64,000 bases of DNA. Origin: Amborella trichopoda (Eukaryota > Streptophyta > Magnoliopsida > Amborellales > Amborellaceae). Below the pieces are notes generated by a model, which saw nothing but the letters and a program-made list of their open reading frames with translations, made no database searches and was not told where the DNA came from. The position numbers were made by a program, and so were the translations under genes. This document shows positions 57,626 through 64,000 of this stretch, one piece after another. The stretch is from the NCBI RefSeq assembly GCF_000471905.2, contig NW_006497672.1, positions 1,277,024-1,341,023 of the forward strand, given 5' to 3'. Each line of letters starts with the position of its first letter. Position 1 is the stretch's first letter.

Positions 57626-59760
57626 AGTCTTAGTCTCGATTCTGGAATGAAGTCCAGAGCCGTCTCAGGATTAAGTAGAAGAGAGGTCTTCAGATCCTGA
57701 CCAAAGAAGCCTCCAAGGCAGTCGAGGTCACCACCCTTGATGACCTCCTACCTCGTAATCCCTTTTTCCCTTTTCAAACTCCAGAACCTGAGCGAGTCTA
57801 AGAGTATTGCTTGAGTTGTTATTGCCAAGAAACCACGGTCCCAAGATCGTCGAGAATCAATACACACGCGGCAAGAGATGGAGCAGTTGTTTTACCAACG
57901 CTTCAATGAAGTCCAAAGGAATGTAGAGACCATCAAACTCCTCACCCTGATGCAAGACCCTGGTGAGCCGGTTGAAAAGTTCATCACCCGATGGAGAAAG
58001 TTGGCAACCATCCAGACCACTCTCATAACCAAAAAAGAAGCTGTCTAGACTAGTATACGGAACATGCTTCCTAAGATCGCCCTATATGTCGAAGCATCCA
58101 ATCCACCCTCCACGTCATAGCTCATCTCTAAGGCAATTTGTATTGAGGGGTTGTTCAAGTACCATGGAAACCCTCGTTAGCAAACCTCCGACCTAAACTC
58201 TCGCTCCAACAGTCGAGGCAACGAAAGAGCAGTGATCAGCGTGGCTGTGACGGTGACTGACATAAAAAGCATGACCTCTCAGACTCTGGACCTCTCCAAG
58301 GCACATACGCCTCAGGCCGGGGGCAAGTAGCCCTCCTACAGCAACGTCCCGCCCTAAGAAAATACTAAGCGAAATGATTTTCGGGCCCATCACTAGAATA
58401 AGGTATACGCTTTCGACAAGAGTGGACTCTTGCACTTCTTCGTTTGCTACTAGAACAAAACATGATCCAACTGTCAGAGGCCACTACTAAAGAGTTGGCT
58501 GGGCAAGAGATAAATGAGAGGTACTACGCCTAACACAGGAGAGTAGGCCGCCCCACCTATGACAACTATAAGCTCAGTGACACTATCGAAGCCCTTTTTA
58601 ACAAGGGTCAGATAAAGCTCGAATAGTTAAAGAAAGCATTTGGGGCAACTGAGGCCTCTCACATAGTGATGATCAATGAGGATGAGGGGGCACCCACTAT
58701 CCTTCGAGTACCTTTCGCCATAATGCTTGAAGAGGGACACATCATGCCAAAGCTGACATGACAACCTAAGTTCTTGCCCCCAGGGACAGAGAACCTCTGG
58801 GGTGCATATCACCAAATATGAGGCCATGACGTCAGAGAATGCATTGGCTTCCACGAGATATTGGCAAACAATATGCAGCATTGCCAAGAAACTTCCCAGC
58901 TCCGCCTGTGCAAGAAGACCTCTAGGCGTAAGCTCGGGGAAATGCAAAGCAAGACCCTCTGAAGGCCCTATTTGAGGGAATTCTCCAACAGAGCCTCATC
59001 ACTCCTAAGTCCGCCAAGCAGCCTAAGCGGCTTGCCCAGGGCACTTAAAAACTCTGGTGCCTTTATCACCAAGTATGGAGCCACGAGTGTAAAGAGCGCT
59101 CGAGATTTGAAGCTATGGTCAAGTAGATAGTCCAGCAAGGTCACATCGTTTGTGCCGTCCTCCCAAAACACTTCTAAGCCATCACTCCTACTCAAGAGGA
59201 GGCCACACTACAAGCCCTTCATGAGCATGCATTGGACCCTTCGGAAGCCTCGGCCTCTCAGCCCTGGGAAGTCTACCATAGCCGCAGTAGGCTCAAATCC
59301 CTGAAGCATGAGGAAGTCCATCAAGCTAAGACTACTCACCACCTCGATAGGGCAGTCCAAACACCCCCTCGGGGATCCAGAAGGAGATGACAAGCACCTA
59401 GGTCAGTCGGTCGAAGGAATCCCATCGCTTAGCCATCAGTAGAGGAAGAATTCCTGCAGCCCCTTCCTCCACTGCCGACCATGCAAGACTTCATCCTAGG
59501 TGCAACTCACCTTATCCTTTCATCCAATCAAGAGGACATCCCTGAGCCGCTAGCAGCTCGGGATTCTTCCAATATGGGTGATGACGCTAAAAGAACCCCA
59601 CAACGGTCAAAGCAGGGGCAAGACCTAAAATACCCCCTGCAAACGTCTAATTCCGGGGACGACATAAAAACTACCCGAAACATTCTAGCTCTTCTTCTCC
59701 TCCCTCCTCCTTTATTTTCTCCACAGGTGAAGCTCGACGATGCCTAGACTTCGACACTCT
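57626..59760 (+). pseudogene. X copy E gag remnant with repeated zinc-knuckle motifs
   Basis: Gag forms the particle and packages element RNA. From an ATG at 57878 the frame reads 'MEQLFYQRFNEVQRNVETI', 'MQDPGEPVEKFITRWRKL', then a stop and 'KIALYVEASNPP', the plant retrotransposon gag core. Downstream are knuckle-like motifs: a weak one near 58440, 'AYHQI*GHDVREC' near 58805 with the first Cys changed to Gly, and 'WCLYHQVWSHECKE' near 59055. 'NKGQIKLE*LKKAFGATEAS' (58600-58660) and 'VYHSRSRLKSLK' (59270) match Z1 gag. There are many stops. A proline/acid-rich tail (59480-59747) follows. Confidence 0.75.
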
Positions 59761-59999
59761 AAACAAAGAGTTCGGAGGCACCAGCCTCACTCAGCCATAG
59801 TAAAAGCACCTCAGAGAGACGTTGGCCCAGACGGCTGGATTCTCAATAACCGTTGATGCCCTGTCAACCCGAGCCAAAACCGAGTCATCTTCAGGCTACT
59901 ATTCTAAAGAGGCCTCCCACATGGTACAGATCTTGGAAGTACCAGCTAGCACATGGCACATGGGTCTAAGATCCGGAAAGTAGCTACAACCCACACCTC

Positions 60000-60320
60000 A
60001 AAAGCTCATGCCCTTCAAGTTTCTTGATCCTTCTCTTTCTTCTAAACCTGAACCCCAAACCTCTACATCCCTTATACAAGCTCCTATTACTTCCCCATCA
60101 ACCCAGACCGCACCGGCCGAGCAACAAAGTCAGCCAATGCCACAAACAAAAACTCAACCAAAGCTTGTTCCTAAACCTACCCTACCACCCACACCAGTGA
60201 CTGGATCAAGAACACAAAAGATTAATGAGGACAAAGTGAAATACGACGTAATTGGGCACTTGAGGAAGCTTCCAACCCTTCTAAGTATCTATAATGCCCT
60301 CCTATTGTTTGGAGACTAGA
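60000..60320 (+). other. Proline/threonine/glutamine-rich open stretch before protease
   Basis: A 103-codon plus-strand frame (60008-60319) made largely of P, T, Q and S ('PLPPTPVTGS'-like), in the gag-protease linker. No domain is recognised. Confidence 0.4.
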
Positions 60321-60404
60321 ATATATGGCTTTGGTTCAAGATCTTTCTAACCAAGAGGTATACGAGACCGAAGTGGAGCCCATTAAGGTTGACCTAATCA
60401 TCTT

Positions 60405-60930
60405 AAGTGGGTGCCCTCTTTGTGAATGGTGAACTCCACGCCTGCCCTATTAATCAGATCATGCGAGATGGAGGCGCAACAATCAACCTGATTCTAAGAA
60501 GGATCCTCACCTGATTGGGATTAGGGTATGACAACCTCAATCCTACCCACATCATCGTGCAAGGTCCAATCAGGAGAGAAGCCAACTTGAATAGTGCGCC
60601 TTTGTCTCAAGAGTAGTGACCTCAATGATTACCCTTAGTTCCATGTAATCGACACCGATACCTCTTACAACATCTTGCGTGGTCGTCCTTGGCTTAATGA
60701 CCAGGGGGTGGCTCCTTCCACTCTCCACCTTCAAATACAGTCGAGTTGGGAGACAGCACACAGTCAATGCTGAAAAAAGACCGTTCCCTGTAGCTCAGAC
60801 TCACTATGTCGACTTCAAGTACTATTTCACAGACCTTCCAATGCTAGAAACGTCAAAGGACAATGATTGGAGGCCTATGAGAGAGACGAGACCCCTGTCC
60901 CATGATGACGTTGAAGATCTAGGGTGAATG
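60405..60930 (+). pseudogene. X copy E aspartic protease remnant
   Basis: Retroviral-type protease cleaves the polyprotein. A frame reads 'ELHACPINQIMRDGGATINL' (60428-60490); the active-site triad reads DGG-A, where D(S/T/N)G-A or S is usual in the family. After stops comes 'FHVIDTDTSYNILRGRPWLN' (60641-60700) and 'GVAPSTLHLQIQ', the typical C-terminal part before plant gypsy reverse transcriptase. The frame is broken by a stop at about 60514 and later ones. No reverse transcriptase follows. Confidence 0.7.
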
Positions 60931-61714
60931 ATCATAGACATGTTCAAAGAGGAGGAAAGATAGGGAAAGATCCTCCCTTTGACTCTGATCTACTTGAGTA
61001 TACCTTACCACCTCTCCTAGGTCATGGTACCCTCTCTCAAAGATGAACCTTCCCCCTCTACTTATAATTCGCCAGAGTAAAAAGACGAAGCAACTCCTGA
61101 GCTTATGGAAGCCCTAGAGGTAGACCTTCTAGCATCAAGGGTCACCTATACATGGGACCAGCAAAAGGTCATTCATGTCCCATCGCTCTTTTAGAAGCAG
61201 ATCTGACATACCAACCTCCAAGGAAGTTACTCCAAGTTCCATCCTCCTTAAACAAGATGATCATCAGCAGCCAAAAGAAGGTCTTACAATTCTCATGCAT
61301 TGTCGAAGAAGTACAAGAAGACAAGAGTCATACCTCTGGCTCTCTGGAATAGGACCCCATGGCAAAGCTGAGAAGTGAGGTTCGTAACCTCCACAGTCAA
61401 TTGGAGGTCATGTGCATCGCTTCAAAGCACTTAAGGGGTTTGTCCCTGAGACTAAAACTTATGACGAGCTGAAAACCAATGCACCTCTAATCGAAGCCAA
61501 GGCTCCCCCAGACTGGATCATCTACAGTGAGCAAGCTCATCAAATCATCATAAGAATCATGAATTATGAGCCCCTGTCCAATCAAACACTAAGGGACGAA
61601 ATAGCAATTGCTCCCCCATTCAAGGTCATTGAAGCCACGACAGGCTTCCATAGGATGAGGCAAGGAGTTGGCTATTCTTTTCCTTCTCAAACTATGAAAG
61701 GGTTAAAGCAATGA
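60931..61714 (+). pseudogene. X copy E post-protease region
   Basis: Plus-strand open stretches (61152-61352 and 61412-61714) follow protease. The last reads 'APPDWIIYSEQAHQIIIRIM' and ends at a stop at 61714. No known domain is recognised, and the reverse transcriptase motifs expected here are absent. It may be the pol-linker or an element-specific region. Confidence 0.35.
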
Positions 61715-63227
61715 AATAGAAAAGAAGGAAAATAAGAGACCTGTATTGCATAGAAGGAGAAAAGAGTTGCTTCATTCATCAATCAAAGATTGTTACAAAT
61801 GTCAGTAAAAGGCAAAAGAGAGCATTTTACTACTATTAGTGGAAACTTTTATACAAGGAAATATAAATGAAGGTGTTCGCTCAATTCTCAAGACTAAGCT
61901 TATAATGGTCGCATTGTGTCCACTTGATCCCATCCTTCATAGCTGCCGCCTTAAAAAGGGCGAACTTTCTAACCAAAGCAGGGTATTCTCCATGTCCCAA
62001 CTGAGGACAAAATGGGCCTTTTCCTACCTCATGGGCCGTAGCAAGAAAGTTTCTAAATCATTGATGTCCTGTTAAAGAATCGCCATATCATATTCTTTTT
62101 CAAAACATGCGATTTCGTTATATATCGAAGGAATCTCCGAAGGCAAGCTCTCAAAAACTGAGTGAACGAACTATCGCATGAGCAAGTTGGTTTTAAGGTT
62201 ACCCAAATTCACCGCCGCAGCATGAGCAACAGTCAAAGTCCAACGGAAGAGTCTAAGTAAAGGTCTGACAGAAGGATGCTTCTGAATGGAAGTTGATTCT
62301 CAAAATCCAGAATTGCCCTAGCTTGTTGAGCCACTTCAGTCACCTTCTCTCTGAACAAGTTTGCACAAGGGATGTCAAAGACTATGAGGTTATCCATCAT
62401 CCTCTTCATCAAAAGTGGGAACGCGATCAACTCGAAGAAAGAAGCTTGACTAAAAAGTTGATAAGCAGCTTTGAGAAGGTCACACCCATTATCCTTGGAG
62501 ACATTACAGCTATTGAGCATAGTAACCAGTATAGGGAAAGGCATCTTGGCCTACGATATGATAAAGCCACCGAGAGTGCGCCAAATGAGAGGATGAACAA
62601 CTTGCCCCGAGAAAGAGGTGACTACAAAAGCTGCACCTATGATAGGTTCCCTTCGAGCAGGAAACATAAGTCCCCCCCTCAAAGTTGCAAGAGAAAGTGC
62701 GATGTTGCCAGTTACTATCAGATCATAAAAACGTGCTGGCCCATCTTCGCCCCTAGAAATAACATGTAGCGACGAAGGATGTGGTCTGTTCTCAAGAATG
62801 GGATGCTCTTCATCCTCAATAACAATAAGGTCCCATTTTGAAGAGACCTGCATTCTGGGAACTTTTAAAGCCTTGGCAGACTGCCGTGAAGATATCCAAC
62901 AAAGAGGCTTCTACCCGACTGATTGCCACGTGCAAACAAAAATGCTGGATTGTCGTCGTTTGCCCACTGAGATGGTATTGCCATCTTGTGACCAAGATGT
63001 GTGAATGCTAGTGATCTATTTGTCAAGCACGTGCCACTCGTGCGTTCCTCAAAATATGGACACACCGCCTGACACTTGCGGCATGACTTATCACTGCGCA
63101 TGCGGAGGGCAACCATTCACAATCCCACAACCCTTCGTCTCTCGACCGTTACGGCCCTACAACCCTTGGGGTTCCTATTGGCATTTCCCCTCTTCACCAG
63201 GAATTCACTCCTAACCACCGGAAAAAC
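61715..63227 (-). pseudogene. Antisense open-frame region of X copy E
   Basis: On the minus strand one frame runs from 62853 to 62233 with a single stop near 62550. It reads 'DLIVIEDEEHPILENRPHPS', 'ARFYDLIVTGNIALSLATLR', 'RREPIIGAAFVVTSFSGQVV' and 'IPCANLFREKVTEVAQQARA'. A neighbouring frame (63116-62865) joins upstream. Codon-like composition and length suggest a former gene transcribed opposite to gag. Antisense frames near the 3' end are known from Tat-lineage elements such as Grande and Retand. I cannot match this one to a named domain. Confidence 0.4.
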
Positions 63228-64000
63228 CCTTCACATCTTCCCTAACCGACCCGTTTGTGTGCACGCACCACCTTCATTACCTTTCTAGTGAGTCCATTCA
63301 TCATTACCATCTTTCACCATTCCCTAGTGAGTCTTATCCATGCTAACAAAACGGCGAGCCATCTTGCCACCCATACTCGGCGTCAGCTAGTGGGTCACCA
63401 TTACTCACCCACCATCTATTCATCATCAACTCTTCAAAAGCCATCTCATGTCATCTCCTTAGAGTGAGTCAAAGCCACGACCATACTCACTCATCATTAC
63501 ACGATCCAGCTATATGACCCTAAACTCTAGTGCTCGTCCTGGCTGCATGACATTAAAATGCTTCGCATAAGTCTCAAAGGCACGACCCTAAACATGCTTT
63601 CATAAAAAAAAAATGGGTATGGTGTACACTTGTACAAGGGAATGCCATGAGTAAAAATGACGTACTGGCATAGTCACGAAACCATGAGTAAAAGATTTCC
63701 GTGGAAAGCAAAACCCAGGCACGGTGAAAACCCCAAAAGGGCATCGTGAGTAAAAACGAATGAAAAGGGGTGGACATGACTGCAAGGTCATTAGTAAAAG
63801 AGCTTAGAAATAGCAGAAGTTGGTGAAAATCATCTTTACAGTGCCACTTCCCCTGTTCAAGTGAAAACCCGCAAAAGGTGCTTGGACCGACAAGACAGGT
63901 GAACGCATGACCATCACCTCTGCCGACACTCAATTTTCAAATATTCACAATTTTGCTAATGAGGTCTACTTAAAATCCTCAAATGCTAGCATCCAATCAA
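63228..64000 (+). mobile_element. Family X copy D, start only
   Basis: Matches copy A from about 1735 to 2510 ('gtgcacgcaccaccttcatt', 'gtcagctagtgggtcacc', 'ggcatcgtgagtaaaa', 'gctagcatccaatca') and is cut by the window end. It could be the 3' LTR-like part of copy E or a separate copy. The minisatellite upstream of this point in copies A and C is absent. Confidence 0.7.

Noticed and set aside
1..64000. tRNA, rRNA, telomeric or organellar DNA
   Set aside because: I saw no tRNA-like cloverleaf sequence, rRNA signature, TTTAGGG array or chloroplast/mitochondrial gene while reading both strands. This is a visual judgement, not a search.

Overview
The window looks like nuclear DNA of a large, retrotransposon-rich plant genome, most likely a flowering plant. 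The evidence is nested Ty3/gypsy LTR elements with Tat/Ogre-lineage pol domains, plant-type TATA and AATAAA signals, a PIF/Harbinger-like DNA transposon, and no dense gene layout. I see no intact host gene, tRNA, rRNA or CRISPR array. Every coding stretch I recognise is retrotransposon-derived and broken by stops and frameshifts. Three assembly gaps (N runs) lie at 8741-8740+828 (8741-9568), 24087-24328 and 37210-37229.

Layout. A long repeat family, called X here, makes up most of the window: copy A (+, 1-8492), copy B (-, 8493-17593), copy C (+, 28058-47703), copy E (+, about 51346-63227) and the start of copy D (+, about 63228-64000). Other elements interrupt these copies. (1) A PIF/Harbinger-like element (3766-6650, TTA target duplication) sits in A. 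(2) A solo LTR (8630-10717, GTTAC duplication) sits in B. (3) An inverted pair of Tat-like elements, Z1 (-) and Z2 (+), fills 17594-25156. (4) Another LTR-like block lies at 25161-28057. (5) A full-length 11.6-kb Tat-type element, Y (-, 30040-41664, GGTCT duplication), sits inside C. (6) A truncated relative of Y, called Y' (-, 47704 to about 51345), lies between C and E. For the first two and for Y, another X copy shows the uninterrupted site or the two flanks rejoin cleanly, so the nesting order can be read directly.

How the parts fit. Copy E has the most interior sequence of family X: LTR end, primer-binding-site-like motif, long leader, degenerate gag with repeated zinc-knuckle motifs, protease remnant, then an antisense open-frame region instead of reverse transcriptase and integrase. 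X therefore looks non-autonomous. Z carries gag, archaeal-type RNase H and integrase remnants but no visible reverse transcriptase. Y lacks protease and reverse transcriptase. Only Y' keeps a reverse transcriptase, and its catalytic motif is altered. Nothing here looks able to move unaided.

The least ordinary features are inside the repeats. X carries a three-part higher-order minisatellite (about 96 bp, three roughly 32-bp subunits). Its long stretch downstream of the TATA box carries different minisatellites in different subfamilies. Copy E has a 2.1-2.2 kb tandem duplication across the LTR/leader/gag boundary. Z forms a 7.6-kb inverted-repeat block. All family names are local labels. Lineage calls rest on motifs read by eye, not on a database search.
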